NCBI RefSeq assembly: GCF_029320955.1
Contig: NZ_CP119757.1
Span: 1,116,001 to 1,180,000 of the forward strand
Length of the DNA stretch: 64,000 bases
Origin: Flavobacterium sp. YJ01
GTDB taxonomy: Bacteria > Bacteroidota > Bacteroidia > Flavobacteriales > Flavobacteriaceae
Direction: 5' to 3'
In this document: positions 17,936 through 27,150 of the stretch, one piece after another
Position numbering within the stretch: position 1 is the stretch's first letter
How the letters are laid out: the number at the start of each line of letters is the position of its first letter
The notes under the pieces: generated by a model
The model's database searches: none
Told to the model about the DNA's origin: nothing
The model's input: the letters and a program-made list of their open reading frames with translations, nothing else
Program-made: the position numbers and the translations under genes

Positions 17936-19720
17936 ATGAAATGGATACCAAATTTTAATTCTTCAAACTCTTTGAGAGTTATTTTTGTAATCGCAGTTTT
18001 CATTCTGTTATTTCTATCTTCAATTGCTTACAAACATAATCAGGACTTGAACGAATCAAGCAAACTGGTTATGCATACTTATGAAATAAACATTCAGCTC
18101 GAACGCTTAATGTCGGCTATAAAAGATGCAGAAACGGGCCAGCGAGGCTACATTATTACTCGCAATGCCCGTTTTTTGACGCCTTATATTTATTCTAGAG
18201 ATAAGGTAAATACGTCTTTTATCACCTTAAAAAAATTAACTGCTGATAATCCGCAACAGCAGGAAAATCTTCAAAAACTTTTCAAGCTCATTACGCTTCG
18301 TTTTGTTTCTTTTGAAAACTGTTTAAAATACAGCGATCCAAAAACATACGACAAAAGAAAATTAGACAATCACATGTTTGGTGGTCGAATTTTGATGGAG
18401 AACATTCGTTTTAAGGTTGACGAAATGAATGATATTGAAAAAACCTATCTCAAAAAAAGACTTAAAATTTATGATGCGGAAATTTCTTTAAGTCCGCTTT
18501 TTTCGATTTCATTATTTTTAGTCGCCTTAAGTTTTATCTTATTAGCTTATAGACAAATCAGCCGTGATTTTGAACGCCTGAAAGTATTTAACAAAAGACT
18601 TTTAATTTCTTCTGGTTTAATTGCAGAATCTGAAAGCATTGGAAATTTCAGCACTTGGCAATGGGATTTGGATGCCGATAAAATTGATTATTCTGACAAT
18701 CAGTTTAGATTATTAGGTTTCGAACCCAATTCTTTTGTACCGAGTAAAGAAACGCTTTTAAAATATGTGCATCCAGACGATAAAGATGCTGTAGCAAAAT
18801 CTATAGACGAAATTATCGAAAACAAAAAGGTTCCGTTTTTATATTATAAAATTGTGCGACCAGATTTTGAAGTTCGTTACTTTAAAACTGCAGGAAAATT
18901 GGTTACAGACCAACAAGGAAGTAAAATTTTATTAGGAATCAATTTTGATATTACTGATGAACATTTACTGAATATCGAACTTCAGGAACGAAACAAAGAA
19001 TTAGAAAAAAGCAATAAAGAATTGGCTTCTTTCAATCATGTTGCAAGTCATGATTTGCAGGAACCTCTTCGAAAAATTCAAACTTTTATTTCTCGAGTTT
19101 CAGATGCAGATAAAGAAGTTATGTCTGAAAGCGGTAAAAATTACATCACAAAAATTGAGGTTTCTGCTAAAAGAATGCGTGTTTTAATTGATGATTTGCT
19201 TTTATTTTCTAGAACTAACACCACTAAAAAGGAATTTATAAAAATAAATCTCAACGAACTTCTTGACAATGCTGAGTCTGAATTAGCCGAAGTAATTGAA
19301 GACAAGAAGGCAGTTATCAAATCAAACAAGCTTCCGAAATTATCGGTAATTCCATATCAGATCGAACAGCTTTTTATCAATTTAATTGGAAATTCATTAA
19401 AATATAGTCGACCTGGAGTTGAACCAGAAATTTCGATTTCTAGTGAAAAAGTCAGTTCTTCAGATTATCCAGAAATTGTCGATCAGTCTGTAAAGAAATT
19501 TCATAAAATAACTTTCACTGATAACGGAATGGGATTTGATCCGCAATTTAAAGAAACCATTTTTATTCTTTTTCAGCGTCTTCATTCTAAAACAGAATAT
19601 CCCGGAACCGGAATTGGTTTGGCTATCTGCAAAAAGATTGTAGAGAATCATAAAGGACATATTACAGCCAACAGCATTATGGGCGAAGGCTCAGTATTTA
19701 CGGTGTTTCTACCCGATTAA
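17936..19720 (+). CDS. CHASE3-PAS sensor histidine kinase
   Basis: 594 residues. TM1 at about 13-30, CHASE3 extracellular sensor (about 35-180; 'MSAIKDAETGQRGYIITRNARFLTPY' is diagnostic), TM2 about 183-205, PAS domain (about 235-345), coiled linker, HisKA with phospho-acceptor His372 in 'SFNHVASHDLQEPLRKI', HATPase_c with N box 'QLFINLIGNSLKYS', 'DNGMGFD' and 'GTGIGLAICKKIVENHKG'. Inner-membrane kinase, likely phosphorylating the receiver encoded just upstream. Position in the stress block suggests it senses envelope or growth stress; that is inference. Confidence 0.93.
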   Translation: MKWIPNFNSSNSLRVIFVIAVFILLFLSSIAYKHNQDLNESSKLVMHTYEINIQLERLMSAIKDAETGQRGYIITRNARFLTPYIYSRDKVNTSFITLKKLTADNPQQQENLQKLFKLITLRFVSFENCLKYSDPKTYDKRKLDNHMFGGRILMENIRFKVDEMNDIEKTYLKKRLKIYDAEISLSPLFSISLFLVALSFILLAYRQISRDFERLKVFNKRLLISSGLIAESESIGNFSTWQWDLDADKIDYSDNQFRLLGFEPNSFVPSKETLLKYVHPDDKDAVAKSIDEIIENKKVPFLYYKIVRPDFEVRYFKTAGKLVTDQQGSKILLGINFDITDEHLLNIELQERNKELEKSNKELASFNHVASHDLQEPLRKIQTFISRVSDADKEVMSESGKNYITKIEVSAKRMRVLIDDLLLFSRTNTTKKEFIKINLNELLDNAESELAEVIEDKKAVIKSNKLPKLSVIPYQIEQLFINLIGNSLKYSRPGVEPEISISSEKVSSSDYPEIVDQSVKKFHKITFTDNGMGFDPQFKETIFILFQRLHSKTEYPGTGIGLAICKKIVENHKGHITANSIMGEGSVFTVFLPD

Positions 19721-19825
19721 AATTCATTAAAAAAACACATAAATAACGTTATATAAATCCATTATGGGAATTATATAACGTTTCTTTTTTATGCTGTAAA
19801 GTAAATTCTTGCATTCGTTAGCATC

Positions 19826-19839
19826 TTTGTAATGTAATA
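19826..19839 (+). promoter_or_regulatory. Promoter-like TTTGTAATGTAATA shared with the small RNA copies
   Basis: The same 14 bases occur at 13164-13177 and 13567-13580, here preceded by CATC. It sits 16 bases before the ATG of the next gene, the right place for a -7 element and start site. Confidence 0.45.
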
Positions 19840-19854
19840 CTTTAGGAAGTAATA

Positions 19855-20424
19855 ATGAACAAAATTCACCATCTAAAGACTCATTTTTTTAAAGTCTTTT
19901 TCTTATCGGCGATAATCATTTGCAGCTCATCTTGCAAAAGAATAAATCCAATAGAAAAGACCTTAAAGAATCAATCTTTTGCAATTAATGAAAAAGAAAA
20001 AACAGAAGTTTTCTTTTTTATTTCGACGACGAATTTAAGTAAAGGAATTATTTCTAAAAGTCAAATTGCACAACAAAAAAGTTCAGACGTTATCGTAAAG
20101 CAATTAAGTCAGAGAATTGAATTCAAAGAAACACAATTGCTAAATGAAATAACAAGAATGGCTAATTTAAAGCTCATTGTAATAACGGAAATCAACGCCA
20201 TGCACAAAATAGACTTGTACAACCTTACTGATGCAAAAGCAAATGATTTTAATGATATTTATTTAAACGCCACGAAAGAAGCTTTAGACGACCAGATCGA
20301 GTTATTCGAATCTATTTCAAGAGAAACAAACGATAAAAAAATCTTGGAATTAGTACTGCGATATCTACCTGAACAATACAAACTTTTAAGGGAAACCGAA
20401 AGATTAAGAAAACAAAATGTATAA
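19855..20424 (+). CDS. DUF4142-like lipoprotein
   Basis: 189 residues. Lipoprotein signal with lipobox-like 'CSSSC' (Cys27). The rest is all-helical; 'TNLSKGIISKSQIAQQKSSDVIVKQLSQRIEFKETQLLNEI' matches the DUF4142 ferritin-like helical bundle pattern (aa…sl.ei..g.lA..k…vk..a). Lipid-anchored in the cell envelope. DUF4142 proteins occur often in stress loci, function unknown. Similarity is moderate. Confidence 0.7.
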   Translation: MNKIHHLKTHFFKVFFLSAIIICSSSCKRINPIEKTLKNQSFAINEKEKTEVFFFISTTNLSKGIISKSQIAQQKSSDVIVKQLSQRIEFKETQLLNEITRMANLKLIVITEINAMHKIDLYNLTDAKANDFNDIYLNATKEALDDQIELFESISRETNDKKILELVLRYLPEQYKLLRETERLRKQNV

Positions 20425-20460
20425 ACGCCTATTATCTATCTATTAACTAAATTTTTTACT

Positions 20461-21105
20461 ATGAAATTACAAGCCAATTTTTTATGCGCCTTAACACTTT
20501 TTTTATCAGCTTCGTTTGGAATGCTGCACGCTCAGGACACTAATGTAACTACCGAATTCGGTGTAAAGGGAGGATTCAACATGTCTAACTTAAGCAAAGA
20601 CGAAAACGTTGATGACAATAATATTTTATACGGTTTTAACGCTGGTCTATATGCTACTCTTCCTGTCTCAGATTTTGTAGCTATTCAGCCAGAGATTTTA
20701 TTTACAACCAAAGGAGCAGAATCAGAATACAGCGGTGCTGGTTTTAATGGAAATGCAAAATTCAGATTGAATTATATCGAAGTTCCTTTATTAGTAAGAG
20801 TTAATCTAACTAAAAACTTTAATATACACGCCGGTGGATATGCATCTTATCTGGTAAGTTCTAAAGTAACGGGAAATGGAGATTTTGAATTCAATGAAGA
20901 AATCGACACAGATGATCTTGCAAAATTTGATGCTGGTCTAGCTGTAGGGGTTGGAGTTGACTTTAATCCAATAAGCATTGGTTTGCGTTATAATCACGGT
21001 TTAACAACTGTTGGTAAAGAAAGAACAGTTTTAGGAACTACCACCACTTTTCCAGATGCAAGAAACAGAAATTTATCATTATACCTTTCGTATAGGTTAA
21101 ATTAA
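20461..21105 (+). CDS. Outer membrane beta-barrel (porin family) protein
   Basis: 214 residues. Signal peptide to 'MLHAQ' (about 25), then an eight-stranded barrel of the OMP_b-brl_2 type: 'EFGVKGGFNMSNLS', 'GFNAGLYATLPVSDFVAIQPEILFTTKGA', 'LNYIEVPLLVRVNL', 'FNIHAGGYASYLVS', 'GVDFNPISIGLRYNHGL' and C-terminal 'NLSLYLSYRLN'. Located in the outer membrane. Common in Bacteroidota; transport or structural role unknown. Confidence 0.88.
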   Translation: MKLQANFLCALTLFLSASFGMLHAQDTNVTTEFGVKGGFNMSNLSKDENVDDNNILYGFNAGLYATLPVSDFVAIQPEILFTTKGAESEYSGAGFNGNAKFRLNYIEVPLLVRVNLTKNFNIHAGGYASYLVSSKVTGNGDFEFNEEIDTDDLAKFDAGLAVGVGVDFNPISIGLRYNHGLTTVGKERTVLGTTTTFPDARNRNLSLYLSYRLN

Positions 21106-21136
21106 AAATTAATTATTAACCAGTAAAATAAAAACC

Positions 21137-21289
21137 ATGTCAAACTTATTATATACAATCGCGGTTATTCTGGTAATACTTTGGGCTTTAGGGTTCTTTG
21201 TTTACAGTTTCGGAAGCATTATCCATATACTGTTAGTTATTGCCATTATTGCCATTCTTCTTAGACTTATTAAAGGTCGAGAAATTTAA
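21137..21289 (+). CDS. lmo0937-type small membrane protein
   Basis: 50 residues: start 'MSNLLYTIAVILVILWALGFFVYS', then 'GSIIHILLVIAIIAILLRLIKGREI'. Two short transmembrane helices with the 'iihlLlviAiiailLrlikgr' ending that defines the lmo0937/DUF5670 family. Members are stress-associated in Firmicutes and Bacteroidota. ATG at 21137, stop at 21287-21289. Lies between the barrel protein and YtxH genes in the same direction. Confidence 0.85.
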   Translation: MSNLLYTIAVILVILWALGFFVYSFGSIIHILLVIAIIAILLRLIKGREI

Positions 21290-21343
21290 AAATCACATAT
21301 TAAATCAACAATTTATTAAATATTAATCACTAAATCAATTATT

Positions 21344-21628
21344 ATGAAAGCAAGTAGCACAATTTTAGGAATATTAGGAGCCGCAGCGGCGGGAGCATTT
21401 ATTGGAGTATTGTTTGCACCAGACAAAGGTTCTAACACTAGAAAAAAAATCAAAGATAAATCGAAAGATTACGGAGATAACATTAAAACAAAATTTGATA
21501 ACGTAGTAAACACTATCACTTCAAACGGTAAAGAAATTCTTGAAGAAGGAAAATCTAAACTTAATCAAGTGAAAGAGGATTACAACACCTTGAAAGATGA
21601 TGTTAAAACAGTAAAATCAAACTATTAA
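21344..21628 (+). CDS. YtxH domain protein
   Basis: 94 residues. N-terminal glycine/alanine-rich membrane helix 'ILGILGAAAAGAFIGVLFAPDKGSNTRKKIKDKSKD' is the YtxH signature; the rest is a charged amphipathic helix (about 35-94). Family members are general-stress proteins resembling LEA/apolipoprotein-like helices. Same direction and close to its neighbours, so probably part of one stress operon. Confidence 0.92.
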   Translation: MKASSTILGILGAAAAGAFIGVLFAPDKGSNTRKKIKDKSKDYGDNIKTKFDNVVNTITSNGKEILEEGKSKLNQVKEDYNTLKDDVKTVKSNY

Positions 21629-21675
21629 TCGAAAGAATTAATTAGTGAAATTTTCAAACCATAAAACCCTATATC

Positions 21676-22035
21676 ATGGAACCAAATGCAACAACAAACG
21701 AAGATCTAAATCTTTACGAAAAAGCTGAAAACTACGCAAAAACAAGTTTAGAATTATTAAAACTGAAAACTGTATGTTCAGTGGCCGATGGTGTATCATC
21801 GTTGGCGTCTAAGATTGCAATCGGTATTGTTGTTGCATTTTTTACCTTGTTTTTAAATATCGGAATCAGTTTATGGATTGGAAAAGAACTGGGAGAATAT
21901 TATTATGGATTTTTTATTATGGCACTTTTTTATCTATTGGTAACCATAATTGTGGTAAAATCGCATCATAAAATAATAAAAACTCCAATTGGTAATACTA
22001 TCATTTCTAGTATACTAAAAGAAACTAAAAACTAA
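21676..22035 (+). CDS. Holin-like (phage holin superfamily III-type) membrane protein
   Basis: 119 residues. Short cytoplasmic helix with 'NLYEKAENYAKTSLELLKLKTVCSVADGVSSLASK', then two long transmembrane helices (about 53-77 and 83-100). The pattern matches the 'phage holin family / Actinobacterial holin-X-like' proteins that accompany YtxH and CsbD genes in Flavobacteria. No evidence of phage genes around; the name is by similarity only. Confidence 0.75.
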   Translation: MEPNATTNEDLNLYEKAENYAKTSLELLKLKTVCSVADGVSSLASKIAIGIVVAFFTLFLNIGISLWIGKELGEYYYGFFIMALFYLLVTIIVVKSHHKIIKTPIGNTIISSILKETKN

Positions 22036-22071
22036 AGGTTTAATTTATTGATAATTTTAAAAGACTAATTT

Positions 22072-22446
22072 ATGGAAGCCATTTACAATATTGATCAATT
22101 AAATCAAAAAATTAAAGAATTAGAAGTTCGTCAAGATGCAGAATGGTGCGCCATCAAAAACAATGTTGACGAAATTAAAGAAAATCTAAAACCGATAAAT
22201 CTAATTCGAAATACGGTTGAAGAAATTAATGAAACTGTTGGTTTTAAAAGTCATTTGGCACAATCAGCCATCAGTATCGGAATTGGATATGTTGCTAAAA
22301 GATTTATTGTCGGAAAAGGAGACTCAATGTTTAAAGGCATTCTAGGATCTATTGTCCAGCTAATTGTAACCAATCTGGTTTCTAAACCACAAAATGAATC
22401 TTCAAATCAAGCTTCTGAAGAAGAAGACGAAGAATCACAATATTAA
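22072..22446 (+). CDS. Hypothetical helical membrane-associated protein
   Basis: 124 residues. The first half is a coiled-coil-like helix (1-55); a hydrophobic, glycine-containing stretch 'HLAQSAISIGIGYVAKRFIV' and 'GILGSIVQLIVTNLV' follow; an acidic tail rich in Glu/Ser ends the protein. It is the last clear member of the YtxH/holin run (36 bases after the previous stop). Family not named; probably a stress-induced membrane-bound protein. Confidence 0.75.
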   Translation: MEAIYNIDQLNQKIKELEVRQDAEWCAIKNNVDEIKENLKPINLIRNTVEEINETVGFKSHLAQSAISIGIGYVAKRFIVGKGDSMFKGILGSIVQLIVTNLVSKPQNESSNQASEEEDEESQY

Positions 22447-22486
22447 ACGTCTAAAGAGTAATTGTCTAACTTAATATTTAAGTATT

Positions 22487-22585
22487 ATGGAAAAGTTAAG
22501 CGAAATAGTATTAAAAAATGGTGTATACGTTTACTCTAATCTATATAAATGTTTTGAATATACGAGAGTATTTCTAGGTATCTAA
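22487..22585 (+). CDS. Small protein (32 aa), same strand as the stress run
   Basis: ATG at 22487, product begins MEKLSEIVLKNGVYVYSNLY and ends with the stop at 22583-22585. No signal peptide. 41 bases downstream of the previous gene and before the terminator at 22647-22689, so it sits in the operon. Too short for family assignment; could be spurious. Confidence 0.4.
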   Translation: MEKLSEIVLKNGVYVYSNLYKCFEYTRVFLGI

Positions 22586-22646
22586 CTTTCATTATACGCT
22601 TCTTGGGGAAAGCGGTTAATGAAGATAAGACCTTCACTATATTTTT

Positions 22647-22689
22647 AAAAAGAGCAAAATTTACCTTTGGTATATTTTGCTCTTTTTTT
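22647..22689 (+). terminator. Terminator closing the stress run
   Basis: AAAAAGAGCAAAAT…ATTTTGCTCTTTTTTT stem-loop with a T-run, following the 21137-22585 series of genes. Confidence 0.9.
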
Positions 22690-22690
22690 A

Positions 22691-22765
22691 GGGACAAAGA
22701 AACAAAGGTTCAAAGGAACAAAGGTGAAACCTCTGCAACTTTGAACCTCTGAACCTTTGTGACTT
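22691..22765. repeat. AGGTTCAAAGG-type palindromic repeat
   Basis: 'CAAAGAAACAAAGGTTCAAAGG' side pairs imperfectly with 'TTTGAACCTCTGAACCTTTGTG'. It lies between convergent genes. Confidence 0.6.
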
Positions 22766-22766
22766 C

Positions 22767-24098
22767 TTAATTATAATTTTGATAAATTGGAATTTTCAAA
22801 CCAGCGTAAATATTGCAGCCTTTTGAAGAGTTTGAAAACAAATTAGTAAACAGCGTTCCAGAACCTACAAATAAAGGTCCTGCTCTAAAACCTGCTCCAA
22901 TTTGTGTTCCGCTATATTGCATGTAAGTTACAGGAACATAGAAACTAAATTGTCTTGTTTCGTATCTTGGCGTAAAACTTACCGAATTTGCAATTGCAGT
23001 TCCGTTTACTTTTTTAGCATCAACTAAACTAAAATCAGTGCTTAAATTCAGATAAAACTTCTGGTTGATGTTCCAGTCAAAGTTAGTATGCAAAGCCGTT
23101 GGAAGATTCGCCTGAATACCTTTTCTAGACGAAACTTTAGTATAATTTGCATTGAAGAATTCGAAAATATTATCGGCACTTTCGATATCATCTTGCGTTA
23201 CTCTTCCGTTTAAGTTATACGTGTTTTCGACAACATTTTTATAATTCAATTTTCCGATATCCGTAATCGAAGCCGCCAATTTAAATTTATATCGATTTCC
23301 GATACAAGTATGGCAATTGGTTTGATATTCATAAGTAAAACCCAAATCAAATCCTACACCAGCAGAACCAGCATCAAATTTCGGATCTTCGCCATTATCA
23401 TAATCGTAGCTTGCTGCCGTTCTTAAAGTTCCCGTAGAATAATATTCACTCTGTTCTGGATTAACATTATTTCTGTTGAATGCTACGCTAATGTCATTTC
23501 CGTTTAGATAACCGTTTACTCCTGCCATTAAGTATTTTACGGTAATTCCTCCTTTTATAAAATTATCGTCGCGATCTAGTAAAACAGTCGCATAACTTGC
23601 TCCGATTTCTGCCCAAGAATTAGTAACACCATTCGGATTTCCGCCTTGAATCATAAAACTGTTAGAAAAATCAGTATCCTTGTTTACTTCATCCACAAGC
23701 TGTCCGTTTACATCTACAAGATTCGTAACACTTCGCACACGCGTAAAAAGCGCCACACTATGCACAGGCGTAATGTTGAACATAACAGAAGGTCCCAAAA
23801 CATCGATATTAAAGTTTCCTCTATTGTTCGATTTGAAGTTTTTATTGGCTTCGGTGTCAAAATCGTAACTGCCGTCTAAAATGCTGGAAAAATTAACGCT
23901 GTACAAATCATTTTGTGCTGTTCCGCTTGCAGAAAAAAGAGTCACATCGGCGCTATACTTTGAAGCTACAATAGCAGAAGGGTTAAAAATTGCCGACTGA
24001 ATTCCCGCATAATTGTCATCTCTAAATCCGAAGTACGATTGCGATCGCGCATAAAAAAAGCTTCCAAAGAAGCATAATAAAAGTAAAGTTTTCTTCAT
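22767..24098 (-). CDS. DUF5723 outer membrane protein
   Basis: 443 residues. Signal peptide ending 'FYARSQ' (about 20). Mature start 'SYFGFRDDNYAGIQSAIFNPSAIVASKYSADVTLFSASG' is typical of DUF5723. The rest shows alternating beta strands with outer-membrane character ('FNITPVHSVALFTRVRS', 'GVGFDLGFTYEY', 'KFYLNLSTDFSLV', 'GAGFRAGPLFVGSG'), so a beta-barrel is likely. Function unknown. Two terminator-like hairpins separate it from prfA. Confidence 0.82.
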   Translation of the reverse strand: MKKTLLLLCFFGSFFYARSQSYFGFRDDNYAGIQSAIFNPSAIVASKYSADVTLFSASGTAQNDLYSVNFSSILDGSYDFDTEANKNFKSNNRGNFNIDVLGPSVMFNITPVHSVALFTRVRSVTNLVDVNGQLVDEVNKDTDFSNSFMIQGGNPNGVTNSWAEIGASYATVLLDRDDNFIKGGITVKYLMAGVNGYLNGNDISVAFNRNNVNPEQSEYYSTGTLRTAASYDYDNGEDPKFDAGSAGVGFDLGFTYEYQTNCHTCIGNRYKFKLAASITDIGKLNYKNVVENTYNLNGRVTQDDIESADNIFEFFNANYTKVSSRKGIQANLPTALHTNFDWNINQKFYLNLSTDFSLVDAKKVNGTAIANSVSFTPRYETRQFSFYVPVTYMQYSGTQIGAGFRAGPLFVGSGTLFTNLFSNSSKGCNIYAGLKIPIYQNYN

Positions 24099-24155
24099 AG
24101 ATTAATTTTAATGTTTGGTTATTTTTGGTCTAGCAAATATGAGGTAAAAAAAGTC

Positions 24156-24197
24156 AAAAAAAAACTTAACGAATTATGAATTCGTTAAGTTTTTTTT
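24156..24197. terminator. Symmetrical terminator-like hairpin
   Basis: AAAAAAAACTTAACGAATT and AATTCGTTAAGTTTTTTTT form a near-perfect 19-bp stem with ATG loop and A/T runs on both sides, about 60 bases upstream of the DUF5723 gene. Confidence 0.55.
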
Positions 24198-24220
24198 GAA
24201 AAGGTGCAGAGGTTCAGAGG

Positions 24221-24371
24221 CACAAAGGCTCAGAGGTTTATATACTTTTTGCATATTTTTTTTAATCTATACAAACATGCAAATACTTTCTTACTTTGTT
24301 TTCTAAAAACAAAAAAGCCGAACAAAGTTCGGCTTTAATTATATCTAGTCCAGAAACCTCTGAGCCTTTGC
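24221..24371. repeat. AGGTTCAAAGG-family inverted repeat around the prfA terminator
   Basis: CACAAAGGCTCAGAGGTTT (24221-24239) pairs with AAACCTCTGAGCCTTTG (24354-24370). The hairpin terminator of prfA (24311-24337) lies between the arms. Confidence 0.55.
24311..24337 (-). terminator. Terminator of prfA
   Basis: AAAGCCGAAC / GTTCGGCTTT with a three-base loop; on the minus strand it is followed by a T-run. Confidence 0.85.
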
Positions 24372-24403
24372 TCCTATGTCCCTTTGATCCTAAGAAGGTT
24401 ACG

Positions 24404-25480
24404 TTAATAAACTTCAGAAGCTTCTTTTAATTTCTCCATATTGTTAACCAATTGAAGCTCGGCAACAATTTTTTGGATATCACCATTCATGATGTTTCCT
24501 AAATCGTAAAGCGTTAAACCAACACGGTGATCCGTTACACGACCTTGTGCATAGTTGTACGTACGAATTTTTGCAGAACGGTCTCCAGAACTTACCTGAG
24601 AACTACGTTTTTTTGCATCTTCCTCTTGCTTTTTGGCTAATTCCATTTCGTACAAACGAGAACGTAATACCATTAAAGCTTTATCTTTATTCTTATGTTG
24701 CGATTTTTCGTCCTGACATTGTGCCACCAATCCAGTTGGAATGTGCGTTAAACGTACAGCTGATTTAGTTGTATTTACCGACTGTCCACCAGGTCCAGAC
24801 GAACAGAAGAAATCTACACGAACATCGTTCATATCAACCTGAACATCAAACTCCTCCGCTTCTGGCAAAACCATAACCGTAGCAGCCGAAGTATGCACAC
24901 GACCTTGCGTTTCTGTCTGCGGAACACGTTGCACACGGTGCACACCAGCTTCAAACTTCAAAGTTCCATAAACATCTTCTCCAGTAACTTCAAAAATAAC
25001 CTCTTTAAAACCACCCGAAGTACCTTCGTTCATATCTACAACAGAAGTTCTCCACCCCATGCTTTCGCAATATTTAGTGTACATTCTAAATAAGTCACCT
25101 GCAAAAATACTCGCTTCATCTCCACCCGTTCCCGCGCGAATCTCCACCATAACGTTTTTAGCATCTTCAGGATCTTTAGGAATCAACATAAATTTGATTT
25201 CATCCTCCAATTCTGGCAAACGTTCTTTTGCTTCATCCAACTGCATTTTAGCCATTTCCACCATATCGGCATCGCTACCGTCAGCAATAATTTCGTTTGC
25301 TTCGTCAATATTGGCTAAAACAAGAATGTATTCTTCTCTTTTATCAACCAAAGCTTTAATGCTTTTATATTCTTGGTTGAGTAGCTTATATCGTTTTTGA
25401 TCAGAAATAACATCCGGCTGAATAATCAAATCCGAAATCTCATCAAAACGCTGCTTTACATATTGAAGTCTATCTAACAT
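24404..25480 (-). CDS. prfA: Peptide chain release factor 1
   Basis: 358 residues, full length. The catalytic GGQ (231-233, '[20 protein letters not shown]') hydrolyses peptidyl-tRNA; the stop-codon reading loop is 'RVPQT', the PxT motif of RF1 (UAA/UAG). N-terminal coiled coil (about 1-100) followed by the PCRF domain. A full -7 element TAATTTTG lies at 25506-25513 on the minus strand, about 25 bases upstream of the ATG. Confidence 0.97.
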   Translation of the reverse strand: MLDRLQYVKQRFDEISDLIIQPDVISDQKRYKLLNQEYKSIKALVDKREEYILVLANIDEANEIIADGSDADMVEMAKMQLDEAKERLPELEDEIKFMLIPKDPEDAKNVMVEIRAGTGGDEASIFAGDLFRMYTKYCESMGWRTSVVDMNEGTSGGFKEVIFEVTGEDVYGTLKFEAGVHRVQRVPQTETQGRVHTSAATVMVLPEAEEFDVQVDMNDVRVDFFCSSGPGGQSVNTTKSAVRLTHIPTGLVAQCQDEKSQHKNKDKALMVLRSRLYEMELAKKQEEDAKKRSSQVSSGDRSAKIRTYNYAQGRVTDHRVGLTLYDLGNIMNGDIQKIVAELQLVNNMEKLKEASEVY

Positions 25481-25505
25481 TTTCTAATTCCTTTTATTTG
25501 GACGG

Positions 25506-25513
25506 CAAAATTA
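25506..25513 (-). promoter_or_regulatory. -7 promoter element for prfA
   Basis: Minus-strand TAATTTTG matches TAnnTTTG. The remaining bases 25514-25863, up to the next gene, are very AT-rich with no recognisable gene. Confidence 0.5.
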
Positions 25514-25863
25514 CGAAATATTTGTGGAAAATTCTAGCGGTTATTTTTTTGGGGATTTATTGAAGGTTTCTATTGTTTTTGTTTTTGAAAAACAGGGGTT
25601 TTTACTTGGTGTTGGATTTGAATTTAATGCGATGTTTGTTCTTTAATATTTCAATTTTATATTTTTAATCACAAATTACTATTTATTAATTATTATTTAC
25701 AAAATTTATGGTTTTCCGTAAAGTTTGTAAATTAAAAAGAATTATGTTTAGAACCTCCAATCTTAAAAGTTGATTTATTTTAGTTTGAGAGAAAATTAAA
25801 ATAATATGCAAATTTCTTCTAAAATCATATGGTAGTCATTACATATTTAAAAGCAATAATTAT

Positions 25864-27150
25864 ATGAGAAAAATTAAAAAAGTTAAAATAGATGGATTTT
25901 GGGATGATAAATCCGTTTTAATAGATTTTAAAGAAGATATAAATTTTCTAATTGGAGTTAATGGCTCAGGAAAAACTACTATTATAAACTTAATTGCAGC
26001 TAGTTTAAATGCTGATTTTGTAACTTTAGATAAAGCTTCATTCAGTAAAATTAAAATTGATTTCTTTCCAATTGAAAAAGAGAAAGGGGTTACTTATATA
26101 CAAGTAGAAAAAACTGACCAAAAATATTCTCCTTTTTCAAACATAATTTTTAAACTTAAAATTGCTGGAGAAGAAAAAACGAGATTATATAACCTTAGTG
26201 AGTTAGAAGAAGAAACATTTTATAGATATTCGTCACACCAAGTAAAATTAAATTTATCAAAAGGTTCGTATGATAGAGATGTCAATAGTGCATTAAAAGG
26301 TCTAGTAAATTTAACATGGTTATCTATTCATAGAATGAGTGCGTTAAATAAAATTAATGATGATAAAAATTTTGAATACAGCATTGATAAAAAAATAAAG
26401 GAACTTTCAACAGATTTAGCAAAGTACTTTGGTCTTTTAGATAGAAAATATTCACAAGAAACAGAGAAATTTCAAAAAAATATTTTCTTATCATTGATTG
26501 AAGCTGAGTCTAAAAATGATATGATTTCTGTTTCTCCTAAATTAGAACCTGAAAAAGAAAAAGAATCTCTTAGACAAATCTTTTTTCTTTTTAAACTTCA
26601 AGAAAATGAGTTTAGCTCAAAACTTCAGAAACATTTCAAATCTTTTGAGGATGCTCAAGAAGCTCTTGTTCAAAAAGACAGACCTGTTACTCTTGATCAT
26701 TTATCCTCACTAATTGCAACTACAAGGATTCATTCAATTGTACAAGAATGGAATTTATTAAATGAACGTAAAAATAATATTTACAAGCCAAAATTAACTT
26801 TTCTCGATGAAGTAAATAATCTATTCCAGAGAAAGAAAATTTTCATCACAGAGAGAAATGAACTTCAGGTAGAAACGCAAAGTGGAAAAATATTTTCACT
26901 GTTTCAATTATCTTCTGGAGAAAAGCAATTGCTTATTATTTTAGGTCAAAGTTTATTGCAAGAATATAGCAATCATGTTTATATAGCTGATGAACCTGAA
27001 CTTTCTTTACATGTTGATTGGCAAGAAAAATTAGTAAGTAATCTTAAAAACCTAAATCCAAATTCGCAAATAATTTTTGCTACCCATTCACCAGATATTG
27101 TTGGTAATTTTTATGATTCTATTATTAAAGTTGAAGAAGCAATTAAATGA
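25864..27150 (+). CDS. AAA/ABC-type ATPase of a PARIS-like defence pair (AriA-like)
   Basis: 428 residues. N-terminal Walker A 'GVNGSGKT' (31-38); long middle insertion with coiled-coil character (about 180-300); signature 'LSSGEKQ' (about 349-355); Walker B 'VYIADEPELSLH' (about 372-383); H-switch 'ATHSPD' (about 406-411). This is the SMC/OLD-like AAA15/AAA21 layout without a fused nuclease. The start of the DUF4435 gene overlaps its stop by 4 bases (ATGA), so the two are translationally coupled. The combination AAA15-type ATPase plus DUF4435 TOPRIM protein is the composition of the PARIS anti-phage system (AriA/AriB), in which AriA senses an anti-restriction protein. Domain calls are firm; the system name is inferred. 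Confidence 0.82.
   Translation: MRKIKKVKIDGFWDDKSVLIDFKEDINFLIGVNGSGKTTIINLIAASLNADFVTLDKASFSKIKIDFFPIEKEKGVTYIQVEKTDQKYSPFSNIIFKLKIAGEEKTRLYNLSELEEETFYRYSSHQVKLNLSKGSYDRDVNSALKGLVNLTWLSIHRMSALNKINDDKNFEYSIDKKIKELSTDLAKYFGLLDRKYSQETEKFQKNIFLSLIEAESKNDMISVSPKLEPEKEKESLRQIFFLFKLQENEFSSKLQKHFKSFEDAQEALVQKDRPVTLDHLSSLIATTRIHSIVQEWNLLNERKNNIYKPKLTFLDEVNNLFQRKKIFITERNELQVETQSGKIFSLFQLSSGEKQLLIILGQSLLQEYSNHVYIADEPELSLHVDWQEKLVSNLKNLNPNSQIIFATHSPDIVGNFYDSIIKVEEAIK

Noticed and set aside
21676..22035. Prophage suggested by a holin-like protein
   Set aside because: No phage structural, integrase or lysis genes adjoin; neighbours are stress genes.
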